Positions 1 to 7,189 of a DNA stretch of 64,000 nt are shown here, in pieces. Position 1 is the first letter of the stretch; every line of letters begins with the position of its first letter. Made by a program: the position numbers and the translations under genes. The notes beneath the pieces were generated by a model. It had not been told where the DNA came from and did not search any database. It saw only the letters and a list, made by a program, of their open reading frames with translations. This DNA is from Alphaproteobacteria bacterium. GTDB lineage: Bacteria; Pseudomonadota; Alphaproteobacteria; RF32; CAG-239. Location of the stretch: positions 1 to 64,000 of the forward strand of contig JAHHRI010000002.1 of NCBI GenBank assembly GCA_020025875.1, written 5' to 3'.

Positions 1-2
1 CC

Positions 3-515
3 GAGTTTTTGGGATATTTGCCGAAAAAGGCAAATATCCTTGATTTAGGATGCGGTGCCGGCAGAGATAGTAAGTTTTTTATCTCTAAAGGAAATTTGGT
101 AACGGCTGTTGATGGTTCGGAGGAATTGTGCAAGATTGCCGGTGAATATATAGGTCAGCCCGTGATATGTGCAACTTTTCAAGATTATCAACCGGATCAC
201 TCTTTTGACGGTATTTGGGCCTGCGCTTCTTTGTTGCATTTGAGTCAAGACGAGGTATATGCGATTTTAGATAAGTTATCGCAAAAACTCAAACAAGACG
301 GTTGTTTTTATCTATCTTTTAAATATGGAGATTTTAGCGGATTGAGCAACGGCAGATATTTTCAAAATATGACGGAAGCTTCTTTTAAAAAGTTACTTGA
401 GAAATTGCCTTGTTTTGATATCCTTTCTCTCAAAATATCTTCTGATGTTCGTAAAGGACGAGAAGGTGAAAAATGGCTAAATGTGTTTTTAAGAAAAAAG
501 CGGCTTAACCCATAA
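3..515 (+). CDS. Class I SAM-dependent methyltransferase, 5' end outside window
   Basis: The reading frame is open to the left edge, so the N-terminus is probably missing. The visible part opens with the motif I nucleotide-binding loop ILDLGCGAGRDS, followed by an acidic strand end (AVDGSEE) that would bind the ribose of S-adenosylmethionine, and a motif IV-like strand (FDGIWACASLLHL). This is the layout of small Rossmann-fold methyltransferases of the tellurite-resistance/UbiE-like type. The substrate cannot be read from sequence. The first in-frame start in view is a TTG inside the conserved region, which is unlikely to be the true start. A bidirectional terminator lies about 85 bases past the stop. 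Confidence 0.8.
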   Translation, partial: EFLGYLPKKANILDLGCGAGRDSKFFISKGNLVTAVDGSEELCKIAGEYIGQPVICATFQDYQPDHSFDGIWACASLLHLSQDEVYAILDKLSQKLKQDGCFYLSFKYGDFSGLSNGRYFQNMTEASFKKLLEKLPCFDILSLKISSDVRKGREGEKWLNVFLRKKRLNP

Positions 516-518
516 ACA

Positions 519-557
519 TAATCACGGGAGTTTTATTTTGAAGTTCCCCCGTGATTG
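519..557. other. Inverted repeat after the methyltransferase gene
   Basis: AATCACGGG (520-528) pairs with CCCGTGATT (548-556) around a 19-base AT-rich loop. No T-run follows, so this is not a clear terminator by itself; it may help stabilise the 3' end of the transcript. Confidence 0.4.
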
Positions 558-599
558 CGGAGAAAATCTTAAAAGCATTAAATAATCCGGATAAAAATA

Positions 600-634
600 A
601 CCCCCGTCGATTTGCTCGGCAGGGGGGATTTTTA
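600..634. terminator. Bidirectional rho-independent terminator
   Basis: CCCCCGTCGA, loop TTTGC, TCGGCAGGGGG (one bulged A), followed by ATTTTTAA on the plus strand. It sits between the convergent methyltransferase and deaminase genes and overlaps the deaminase stop region. Confidence 0.7.
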
Positions 635-1084
635 ATATTCTATACGGTCGGGTTTATTTTTCCATTCGCGCATCACATCTGCCGCTTCTCTTAGGTCAAT
701 GCGGTGCAGTTCAAGCGGGTCGTCATCGTAAAAGACACGATCGCGAAAGCCTATACTTTCGGCATCGTATCGGTCTGCGGCAAAATAAACTTCGGCAATA
801 TTTGCCCATTTGCAGGCGTTGAGGCACATCGGGCAGGGTTCGCACGAGGTGTACAAAATGCAGCCGCTTAGGTCAAAAGTGCCTAAATTTTGGCAAGCAT
901 TACGGATGGCGGTAACTTCGCCGTGTGCGGTAGGATCGTTGTCCAAAGCGACACGGTTATGCCCGCTGCCGATGATTTTCCCTTCGGCGTTGACGATAAT
1001 GCAGCCAAAAGGCGAACTGCCTGCATCGATGGATTGTTTGCTCAGTTCAATGGCTTTTCGCAGATTTTTTTCGTGTTCTGTCAT
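632..1084 (-). CDS. guaD: Guanine deaminase-like nucleoside/nucleobase deaminase
   Basis: A 150-residue member of the cytidine deaminase superfamily. The zinc site is visible as HGEVTAI (ligand His and catalytic Glu) and CEPCPMC (two ligand Cys). The surrounding pattern NDPTAHGEVTAIR, ILYTSCEPCPMCL and the C-terminal ending in EY match Bacillus-type guanine deaminase better than TadA, so hydrolysis of guanine to xanthine is the best guess. HGE replaces the more common HAE. The frame is open further upstream, but the start MTEHEKN is preceded by GGAAAG at good spacing and fits family length. It is divergent from the HExxH protein gene. Confidence 0.82.
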   Translation of the reverse strand: MTEHEKNLRKAIELSKQSIDAGSSPFGCIIVNAEGKIIGSGHNRVALDNDPTAHGEVTAIRNACQNLGTFDLSGCILYTSCEPCPMCLNACKWANIAEVYFAADRYDAESIGFRDRVFYDDDPLELHRIDLREAADVMREWKNKPDRIEY

Positions 1085-1168
1085 GTTTTTTCTTTCCGTT
1101 AAAGCTGTTTTCAATCTAGCGCAAAAAAGGATAATGTAAAGTGTATTTTGTTTTTTTGTCAAAAAAAC

Positions 1169-1197
1169 TTGGCTTTCGATAAAAAATATTTTATACT
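1169..1197 (+). promoter_or_regulatory. Sigma-70-type promoter for the HExxH protein gene
   Basis: TTGGCT and TATACT are separated by exactly 17 bases, and the -10 ends 23 bases before the ATG at 1221. A GGCGGAGAG ribosome-binding site lies between them. Confidence 0.55.
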
Positions 1198-1220
1198 GCG
1201 GGCATTGGGCGGAGAGATGA

Positions 1221-2408
1221 ATGACAAAAGAAAAAAACAGAAAGTTTTTAGCAAGAACCGCGCTGGGGATGAGTTTGGCGGCAGGAGTTTCCTTGTTTCC
1301 GCTGATGCACCGCCTCGTTGAGCGGCAGACGGCCGATTTTGACAAAATCAGGATAGCCGTTGGCAGAGATACGATTTCTAAACAACAATTTTATGAAAGA
1401 CTGAGCTATCGTGATCAAGGATGGTACTTGTCCGCCCCCGACGGAACTTTGGTTAATGTTGACAGCTTGACCGATTTTAAGGTCAAAGACAATTTGCTGT
1501 ATCAGGCTTTTCGCCAAACCAAGCTCAGAAACACCGTTGACACGGTTCATGTGCGTTATGTTCGGGGCAGTACGGAAATGCGTATGTCCGATATTGTGTA
1601 CGGCATGGGAACAAAGGACAGTTTGGGATATATTCCGTCTTTTGGCAGATATAATTACGATCATCTTAATTTGCGCTATTTTAAAGCAGACAACGAAGCC
1701 TTGCAAAAAATTGTTGATAAATATAACGACAAATATAATTGTACCTATCGGCACGAGTATCAGCATTATTTGAATACCGTGTCCGGAATCGGGCGCGCCG
1801 GTCAGAGTTACGAAAACAAGTTTGTCGAATGTTGCCTTGACGAAATATCTGCCAATATTGCGCAGCTGTTGGAACAAAGAAAACATTATTTGGACAGTGG
1901 TCGGGATTTGTCTTTTTTGACATCGCGTTTCAAATTTTATCGGGAAGCCATTGAAAGCGGCAAAGTTAAGCCGGCGGCAGGCGTTTATTCTCCCCAAGAA
2001 ATTAAACTGATTGCCAACGGCGTTTTTGATACATGGATGTCGGAAAAGTTTAATATTTATATTAAAAATAATGCGGGGCGGACGATTCATATTTTGAGCA
2101 AAACCAATTATAACGGCGTTCAGTCCGATGAGTTACGTCACCGGCAGCTGATGAAAGCCTGCTTTTATATCAACGGCATCGATTTTTATCCCCATATTGC
2201 TTTGCGGGAAAAGGAGATAAAAGCCAAAATACCCGCTGAAAAATTGAAGCTTTTTCGGTTGCTGAAAAAAGACAAGTTCAAGACGATGAATCATCTGGCA
2301 GAGCTGGAAAAAGTACGAGCCGAAGAGGGAAAGCGCAGCTACAATATGATGCTGATTAAAAACAAGCTGCAAGCGCATGCCAGAAGGTTGTTTGGCAGCG
2401 GACGCTGA
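1221..2408 (+). CDS. Exported/membrane-anchored protein with HExxH motif, possible metallopeptidase
   Basis: 395 residues, no family recognised. A hydrophobic segment at about residues 12-30 looks like a signal anchor or uncleaved signal peptide, so the bulk is probably periplasmic. Residues 178-182 read HEYQH, a perfect HExxH zinc-metallopeptidase motif, and DEISAN follows at 207-212, which could supply the third (Glu) ligand as in gluzincin-type enzymes. The C-terminal 120 residues are basic and helical. The start is supported by GGCGGAGAG and a well-placed promoter. The gene stands alone, divergent from guaD and convergent with murA, and ends in a terminator. Peptidase activity is inferred only from the motif. 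Confidence 0.6.
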   Translation: MTKEKNRKFLARTALGMSLAAGVSLFPLMHRLVERQTADFDKIRIAVGRDTISKQQFYERLSYRDQGWYLSAPDGTLVNVDSLTDFKVKDNLLYQAFRQTKLRNTVDTVHVRYVRGSTEMRMSDIVYGMGTKDSLGYIPSFGRYNYDHLNLRYFKADNEALQKIVDKYNDKYNCTYRHEYQHYLNTVSGIGRAGQSYENKFVECCLDEISANIAQLLEQRKHYLDSGRDLSFLTSRFKFYREAIESGKVKPAAGVYSPQEIKLIANGVFDTWMSEKFNIYIKNNAGRTIHILSKTNYNGVQSDELRHRQLMKACFYINGIDFYPHIALREKEIKAKIPAEKLKLFRLLKKDKFKTMNHLAELEKVRAEEGKRSYNMMLIKNKLQAHARRLFGSGR

Positions 2409-2495
2409 AATGTTTTTTTGTCGCTGATGTTTTTGTTTTTATTGGGGAGACAATTTTTTAAGCATTTTTTATGGAGCAAAAACATCGGCATATGA

Positions 2496-2527
2496 AAAAC
2501 CCCGCGTTTGACACGGGGCTCTTTTTT
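2496..2527. terminator. Bidirectional rho-independent terminator
   Basis: CCCCG (2500-2504) pairs with CGGGG (2514-2518), with an A-run on the left and CTCTTTTTT on the right, so it can serve both the HExxH gene and murA. Confidence 0.65.
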
Positions 2528-2554
2528 AGATATCTTTTCCGTTGGTGTATCGTT

Positions 2555-3847
2555 TTAATCGGTTTCCTTTATGCGGACGATGTCGGCACCGACGCTACGC
2601 AATTTTTCTTCCAGTTTTTCATAGCCACGGTCCAGATGATAAACTCTGTTGACAACGGTTTCTCCTTCGGCAACAAGTCCTGCCAGCACCAATGCGAAAG
2701 AGGCTCTGAGGTCGGTTGCCATGACTTGCGCGCCATACAGTTTTTTAACCCCGCGGACAATTGCCGAAGCATGGCCGTGCACATTGATGTTGGCACCCAT
2801 TCGCATCAGTTCGGGAACGTGCATGAAACGGTTTTCAAAAATGGTTTCCGTGACCATGGAAGCGCCGTTTGCCGTTAGCATCAGGGTTAAGAACTGTGCT
2901 TGCAGATCGGTCGGAAACCCCGGATAATAGTCGGTCATAATATCTTTGCCCTCAAGGCGGCAATTTTCTGCATTAATGATGACGCTGTGGGGTGTTTCGG
3001 TTACTCTGACACCCATTTCGCTTAATATGCCGAGAGGGGTTTTTAAGGTGGCAGCCTGAGCGTTCAGCAGTTCTATCTTGCCGCGGGTGATGGCGGCGGC
3101 AACGGCATAAGAACCCGCCTCAATTCGGTCGGGAATGGTTTTGTGTATGGTGCCGTGCAGCTCTTTAACACCTTCGATGGTCAGAATCGGCGTGCCGATT
3201 CCCGATATTTTGGCTCCCATGGCATTGAGCATTTCTGCCAAATTGCCGATTTCCGGTTCCATGGCGGCATTTTCAATCACCGTGGTTCCTTTAGCCAGAG
3301 TTGCTGCCATCAGAATGTTGCAAGTGGCGCCGACGGAGGCTATGTTAAAAATCAGGTGTGCACCTTTTAGCCCATTTTCTGCTTGCGCGATAACATAACC
3401 GTTTTTAATTTCAATGGTTGCCCCCATCTGCTCCAATGCCGAAAGATGGATGTCCATCGGTCTGGCTCCGATAGCGCAGCCGCCGGGGAGGGACAATTCC
3501 ACATAATGTTCTCTTGCCAGCAGCGGCCCCAGCACATAATAGGAGGCGCGCATTTTGCGCACATAGTCATAAGGAGCAATCAGACTGGTGGTTTTTGCTG
3601 TTTGGTAGCCGTACATTTTGCACGGGTTGCCGTCAATGACTTCGTCACGGCTGTCAATTTTGGTGCCGAGCTGTTCCAGAAGCAGATTCATGGAGCGAAT
3701 GTCGGAAAGGGAGGGGATGTTGGTCAGCGTGACGCGTTCCCGTGTCAGCAGGGAGGCGCATATCAGCGGCAATGCCGCGTTTTTTGCTCCGCTGATGTGG
3801 ATTTGACCGGAAAGTTTATGCCCGCCGTTAATCTTTAATTTGTCCAT
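2555..3847 (-). CDS. murA: UDP-N-acetylglucosamine 1-carboxyvinyltransferase
   Basis: 430 residues, full length for MurA, which transfers enolpyruvate from PEP to UDP-GlcNAc as the first committed step of peptidoglycan synthesis in the cytoplasm. Recognisable parts are the N-terminal GGHKLSGQIHISGAKNAALP, the active-site loop GGCAIGARPMDIHL, where the fosfomycin-target Cys is present as the C of GGCAIG, and the C-terminal RASFALVLAGLVAEG. The start MDKLKING was chosen because it matches family N-termini; the open frame extends further upstream without resemblance. It overlaps the end of a small upstream gene by 20 bases, so the two are probably translationally coupled. Confidence 0.96.
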   Translation of the reverse strand: MDKLKINGGHKLSGQIHISGAKNAALPLICASLLTRERVTLTNIPSLSDIRSMNLLLEQLGTKIDSRDEVIDGNPCKMYGYQTAKTTSLIAPYDYVRKMRASYYVLGPLLAREHYVELSLPGGCAIGARPMDIHLSALEQMGATIEIKNGYVIAQAENGLKGAHLIFNIASVGATCNILMAATLAKGTTVIENAAMEPEIGNLAEMLNAMGAKISGIGTPILTIEGVKELHGTIHKTIPDRIEAGSYAVAAAITRGKIELLNAQAATLKTPLGILSEMGVRVTETPHSVIINAENCRLEGKDIMTDYYPGFPTDLQAQFLTLMLTANGASMVTETIFENRFMHVPELMRMGANINVHGHASAIVRGVKKLYGAQVMATDLRASFALVLAGLVAEGETVVNRVYHLDRGYEKLEEKLRSVGADIVRIKETD

Positions 3848-3983
3848 GTTTTTCCGCTTTCTCCGTTTGAGATTTTTTTTGTAAGGCTTCCTGTTGCTTT
3901 TTGCGTTTTTCCAAATTTTTGCGCAGGGCTTCCGCTTCGCGCTCAAAACGCAGATCGGACCGCCTTTTCATTTTTTCCGTCAT
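3828..3983 (-). CDS. Small basic helical protein upstream of murA
   Basis: 51 residues, mostly Lys, Arg, Glu and Gln, predicted as one long charged helix (for example LRFEREAEALRKNLEKRKKQ). I do not recognise the family. The frame stays open upstream to about 4244, but that part is AT-rich and not protein-like; ATG at 3983 has GGGAC upstream at acceptable spacing, and ATG at 4001 is an alternative. Its last 20 bases overlap the murA start, which suggests co-transcription and coupling. It could simply be a leader-type gene for murA. Confidence 0.5.
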   Translation of the reverse strand: MTEKMKRRSDLRFEREAEALRKNLEKRKKQQEALQKKSQTEKAEKHGQIKD

Positions 3984-4385
3984 ATGAAATACAAGTCCCA
4001 TTTTAATTTTTACCAGCACACTATAGCAGGTTTTAAAAACGCTAATCAAGCCGCACCATGACTTATTGTGTAAAAGTTTTTCTTTTCTGATTAAAAACAA
4101 AAGGTTGTATTGCGTACTGTTTAAACGGCAGCTGTTGTTTTGCGTACGGCAGATTGTTTGTCGTGAAAAGCAAAGCCCGTTTTGAAAAATGATTTTTATT
4201 GATTCGAAGTTGTTTCCTTTTTTGTTTGCAAAATCAATATGCAAATAGTTTTTTATATTACGGTGACTGTTACTGGTTTTAAAAAAACGGTAACATTTTT
4301 AGTATCATTTTCTCAATAAACGAACTTGACATATTTTGACATTAATATAATTTATTGCTCACTTATTATTTATTATTTTTTAATT

Positions 4386-4889
4386 ATGGAAGATAAAAAG
4401 AATTGCAAGATTCTAAAAAATAGTTTTTTAGAATCGCTAAAAGAAGGAATTACACCCCTTAAGTTGGAAAGTTTTGCTTCAATTTATTGGCAATGTGGCG
4501 GAAAAGAAGATTTTGAATCTGCTGTCGCAAATGTATTGCTAAAAATTGATGAGGTTTCAGAAATTATTCGAATGGTTCCTATTTTGATTAATCAAAGTCA
4601 AAATTATTCTAAATTTGTTTTTTGGGCAGAGCAATTATTTAATAAGTTGTCTGACCAAGATAAAAAAGCTGTTTCAGTTCCGATGATTTATTGGACTTTT
4701 GATGATGAATATACTTTGATTTCCGATGCGGAGTATGAGTATAGACGTGAGAATAAAAAAGTTACTTTTATTAAAGGAGAGAAGTATGCACGGCCGGCAC
4801 ATCTTATGGATTTAAGATGCTATGAAAAGGTGATTGAGATGATCTTCGCTTCCGGTACAGAAAAAGTTATTTTTGTCGGCGGTTATTGA
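4386..4889 (+). CDS. Orphan hypothetical protein in AT-rich patch
   Basis: 167 residues, no recognised family. It is soluble in appearance, without signal peptide or membrane segment; the N-terminal half is helical and the end is a short hydrophobic strand (KVIFVGGY). ATG at 4386 was chosen; an in-frame ATG 60 bases upstream would add a hydrophobic stretch coming from AT-rich DNA and has no better ribosome-binding site. Base composition is clearly more AT-rich than the murA and ROK genes on either side, and the gene lies beside a recombinase and tRNA, so it may have been acquired horizontally. A terminator follows. Confidence 0.6.
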   Translation: MEDKKNCKILKNSFLESLKEGITPLKLESFASIYWQCGGKEDFESAVANVLLKIDEVSEIIRMVPILINQSQNYSKFVFWAEQLFNKLSDQDKKAVSVPMIYWTFDDEYTLISDAEYEYRRENKKVTFIKGEKYARPAHLMDLRCYEKVIEMIFASGTEKVIFVGGY

Positions 4890-4922
4890 TTGGTATTCTT
4901 GTCCTTTTAAGGGGCTGTTTGT

Positions 4923-4952
4923 CAAAAGGTTGCATTTCGGCAACCTTTTTTT
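4923..4952 (+). terminator. Rho-independent terminator
   Basis: AAAGGTTGC, loop ATTTCG, GCAACCTTT, then a T-run. It lies about 35 bases after the orphan gene. Confidence 0.75.
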
Positions 4953-5282
4953 GATGGAAAACTTTTTAAATAGGAAGAAGAAAAAGGAATAAAAAAATTT
5001 CCTTTAAAACCAACAGCATCCAACACCATATAACAAAATAATGCAAATTCAATGCATTAACATAAGAATGATATTTTTTAAGCCGTAGATATGCCGTGTC
5101 TCTTTTTATGCTGTTTAAAGCCCGTTTTTTTTAAGCCTACAGAGGTTTTTGAGTGTTTAAGTATCACATACCGTAAGAACGGAAAACACAAAGCAATCAA
5201 CTGATTTGGACAAATTTTACGCTCTTTGTTTTGTCTTAAATTTTTACTTGCTAAAAATCATGATTTTGATAAAGTCAAATAA
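4953..5282. other. AT-rich gene-free stretch
   Basis: No convincing reading frame on either strand. The only structure I see is a perfect 14-base palindrome AAAATCATGATTTT at 5254-5267, just before the hairpin-rich stretch; it could be a protein-binding site. Confidence 0.4.
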
Positions 5283-5533
5283 GCTCTTGAAAAAGAGCCA
5301 GAACCAGAGATGGTTCGGAGCCTTAGAAAGCTCTTATACAGAGCGGTGTTGGATATAACATCGTAATTGTCTGTCGAAACAGAACAATAGATATATCCCC
5401 GATTCATAACCATATGGTCGGGGAGGTTTTAGCGTATGTTCAAAAGCTCCGGCTTTAAAGGTTAAAACGGTCATCTCTCTGTATATGATTTTCTAACTCT
5501 CCGACCGCCTTAAATCAGGCGGTTTCTGTTTTA
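5283..5533 (+). ncRNA. Candidate structured RNA of unknown class
   Basis: About 250 bases with a chain of perfect short helices and stable tetraloops: GCTCTT-GAAA-AAGAGC (5283-5298); GAACCA-GAGA-TGGTTC (5301-5316); GCTCT/AGAGC (5330-5344); a long arm with GATATA/TATATC (5352-5357 with 5392-5397), ATTGT/ACAAT and CTGT-CGAA-ACAG inside; CCCCGA/TCGGGG (5397-5423); AAAGC-TCCG-GCTTT (5443-5456) enclosed by GTTTTA/TAAAAC; and a final terminator-like hairpin. No protein-like frame covers it. I could not match it to tmRNA, RNase P RNA, 6S, SRP RNA or a riboswitch. It could be an independent RNA or a long leader for the lipoprotein gene that starts 24 bases later. Confidence 0.5.
5503..5533 (+). terminator. 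Terminator-like hairpin before the broken lipoprotein gene
   Basis: GACCGCC, loop TTAAATCA, GGCGGTTTC, then TGTTTT. It would end the hairpin-rich transcript, or act as an attenuator for the next gene. Confidence 0.6.
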
Positions 5534-5556
5534 ATAAAATATGGAGTAGAAATCTT

Positions 5557-5772
5557 ATGAAAAAACTAGCAATAATTCTTTTAACTTCAGCCACTTTGTC
5601 TGGATGTGCTTCCATTATGGAGGGCAAAAGCCAAAATATAAACATGATGACATCTAATGGAGATAGCGTTAAAGCAGATATTAGACAAGGAGATAATCAC
5701 GCTGTTTGCAAATATCCTGCACGGTTTGACTATATTTTGCGTAGCTTGAAACTCAAAAAAACGGGATATTAA
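5557..5772 (+). pseudogene. Truncated lipoprotein gene
   Basis: The first 17 residues are a good lipoprotein signal (TSATLSGC, lipobox LSGC with Cys17), followed by ASIMEGKSQNINMMTSNGDS, which resembles the start of a larger family of small envelope lipoproteins. After about residue 43 the sequence stops looking like that family and ends at 71 residues, so I read it as a gene cut by recombination. GGAG precedes the ATG. The truncated product might still be made. On the opposite strand, 5770-5840 reads a protein-like tail (FDILDKHYKQAA then stop), suggesting a second gene fragment joined here. Confidence 0.5.
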
Positions 5773-5844
5773 GCTGCCTGTTTGTAATGCTTATCAAGAA
5801 TATCAAATGAAAGTTCCGACTCTGATTTAACAGCAAAAAAGTGT

Positions 5845-5858
5845 AAAAACTAAGTGGA
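5845..5858 (+). repeat. Left copy of short direct repeat flanking the recombinase gene
   Basis: AAAAACTAAGTGGA; a 12/14 match occurs in the same orientation at 6445-6458, 600 bases away and just past the recombinase stop. It may be a recombination half-site or chance. Confidence 0.3.
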
Positions 5859-5864
5859 ATATCC

Positions 5865-6413
5865 TTGTTCAATTATATAAGAGTAAGCACTGCCTTACAA
5901 AACACAGATAGACAGTTGGTTGGTGTAGCCTGCGACAGAGAATATATGGATAAACTTTCCGGCAAAGACACAAACAGATCTCAGCTCCAAGCTATGATTG
6001 ATAGCCTAAGAGAAGGCGACATTGTCAACGTTTACTCAATGGACAGACTTGCTCGTAATGTGCAAGACTTGTTATCTTTGATTGATACTATAATCAATAA
6101 AGGGGTAAAGATACAATTTTATAAGGAAAATTTAACTTTTGAAGTAAACAAGAAAACGGATACATTTCAAAAACTAATGTTAACCTTACTGGGAGCTGTT
6201 TCTGAATTTGAAAGAGAAATCATTTTAGAAAGACAAAGAGAAGGAATAGTCATAGCCAAACAAAAAGGCAGGTGTAAAGGTGGTCAAAAAAAGCTTTCAG
6301 ACGAACAAATAAAAGAAATCAAGGCGCTGGTATCCGTGAAAAGACTCCATATAACTGAAATTGCAAAGCAGTATAAAATCACCCACCAAACAGTTTATAA
6401 TCTGATGAAATAA
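5865..6413 (+). CDS. Serine recombinase, resolvase/invertase family
   Basis: 182 residues, close to the usual length of Hin/Gin/Tn3-resolvase type enzymes that cut and rejoin DNA through a Ser-DNA intermediate. The catalytic Ser is in NYIRVST near the N-terminus and the two active-site arginines in MDRLARN; the dimer-interface helix EFEREIILERQREG and a C-terminal helix-turn-helix (ITEIAKQYKITHQTVYNLMK) follow. The only usable start is TTG at 5865, with GGA seven bases upstream; no ATG precedes the conserved N-terminus. Composition is AT-rich. It lies between a broken lipoprotein gene and tRNA-Thr, so it probably belongs to a small mobile segment. Whether it inverts or resolves DNA here is unknown. 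Confidence 0.88.
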   Translation: MFNYIRVSTALQNTDRQLVGVACDREYMDKLSGKDTNRSQLQAMIDSLREGDIVNVYSMDRLARNVQDLLSLIDTIINKGVKIQFYKENLTFEVNKKTDTFQKLMLTLLGAVSEFEREIILERQREGIVIAKQKGRCKGGQKKLSDEQIKEIKALVSVKRLHITEIAKQYKITHQTVYNLMK

Positions 6414-6444
6414 AGATGATTAAAAAAGCACACAGATTAGGTAC

Positions 6445-6458
6445 AAAAACTAGGTAGA
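6445..6458 (+). repeat. Right copy of short direct repeat flanking the recombinase gene
   Basis: AAAAACTAGGTAGA, differing at two of 14 bases from the copy at 5845-5858. Confidence 0.3.
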
Positions 6459-6510
6459 GAAACAAAAAAAACGACTCTATAAGTCGCTGTTTTCGCATAA
6501 TTTTTTGAAA

Positions 6511-6585
6511 TGGTGCCGCTAGCAAGAATCGGACTTGCGACCCCACCCTTACCAAGGGTGTGCTCTACCACTGAGCTATAGCGGC
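6511..6585 (-). tRNA. tRNA-Thr (anticodon GGT)
   Basis: Reverse complement folds as acceptor GCCGCTA/TAGCGGC, D arm GCTC-AGTGGTA-GAGC, anticodon arm CACCC-TTGGTAA-GGGTG with anticodon GGT, variable loop GGGTC, T arm GCAAG-TCCGATT-CTTGC, discriminator A and encoded CCA; 75 bases in all. The T-loop reads TCC where nearly all tRNAs have TTC, so position 55 is C instead of T. The 3' end faces the recombinase gene, the usual side for integrated elements, but I found no second copy of the 3' end nearby. Confidence 0.95.
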
Positions 6586-6922
6586 GTAACCGAATTGAGG
6601 GCAATATAAAACATCTTTTTTATAAATGCAATCATATTTTTACGATAATTGATAAAAAAGTGTAAGATGTTTTTATCTTGTTGACGGACAATGTTTTTTT
6701 GGGGCAAAGGGAGAGTTTTTTCCAAGGGCTGCGTTGCGGTAAGAAATGGGGCGACGAAAAAGGAAGGGAAAAAACGGAGGAGCCGGCAAGGGATATAACG
6801 GCGGCAAAATCAGCGGGAGAGCGGTGTCGTCGCGCATATTCTTGCGGTTAATTTTTGATTTTAGGTTGCCTTTGCCATGAAAAAAATTATATTTATTGAT
6901 GAAAAGGAGAGGATGACACCAG
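6586..6922. other. Intergenic stretch between tRNA-Thr and a small membrane protein gene
   Basis: Beyond the tRNA promoter I see only a purine-rich, GC-richer segment (6700-6860) with no coding pattern. A reading frame from 6877 on the plus strand overlaps the next gene in another frame and is not protein-like. Confidence 0.4.
6603..6631 (-). promoter_or_regulatory. Promoter of tRNA-Thr
   Basis: On the minus strand TTGCAT and TATATT are separated by 17 bases, with 17 bases from the -10 to the first base of the mature tRNA. Confidence 0.6.
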
Positions 6923-7174
6923 ATGCAGAAGATAATATCTTGGATTTTTATGTTTTTATTTGTCGGGTTGACATTTTCGTTTTTTTTATATGTCGCCTCA
7001 ATTATTATTCCGATTTTGTTTTTTGCGGTATTTGTCGGTTTCTTATGGCTTCGTTACAAGCAACACAAAGCGGTAAGGCTGATGTTTGGGGACCGTAAAG
7101 GAGGCGATGATCGGCGTTCGCAAGGGGAAATTATTGACGTGGAATATGAAATTATAGACGATAAAAAGCATTAG
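6923..7174 (+). CDS. Small inner-membrane protein
   Basis: 83 residues. Two closely spaced hydrophobic stretches (about 5-23 and 24-44) form a membrane hairpin or one long anchor, followed by a basic segment and an acidic tail (IIDVEYEIIDDKKH) on the cytoplasmic side. No family recognised. GGAGAGG lies about 11 bases upstream of the ATG. It ends 15 bases before the ROK kinase start, with the kinase ribosome-binding site in the gap, so the two are likely co-transcribed. Confidence 0.6.
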   Translation: MQKIISWIFMFLFVGLTFSFFLYVASIIIPILFFAVFVGFLWLRYKQHKAVRLMFGDRKGGDDRRSQGEIIDVEYEIIDDKKH

Positions 7175-7189
7175 AGGGAGAAAGGTTCA

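Noticed and set aside
1248..2090. 280-residue minus-strand frame opposite the HExxH gene
   Set aside because: The plus-strand frame has a promoter, ribosome-binding site, signal anchor and motif; the reverse frame has none.
6877..7098. Alternative small frame overlapping the membrane protein gene
   Set aside because: Ends in a low-quality sequence and lacks a ribosome-binding site; the 6923-7174 frame has a strong one and continues into the ROK operon.
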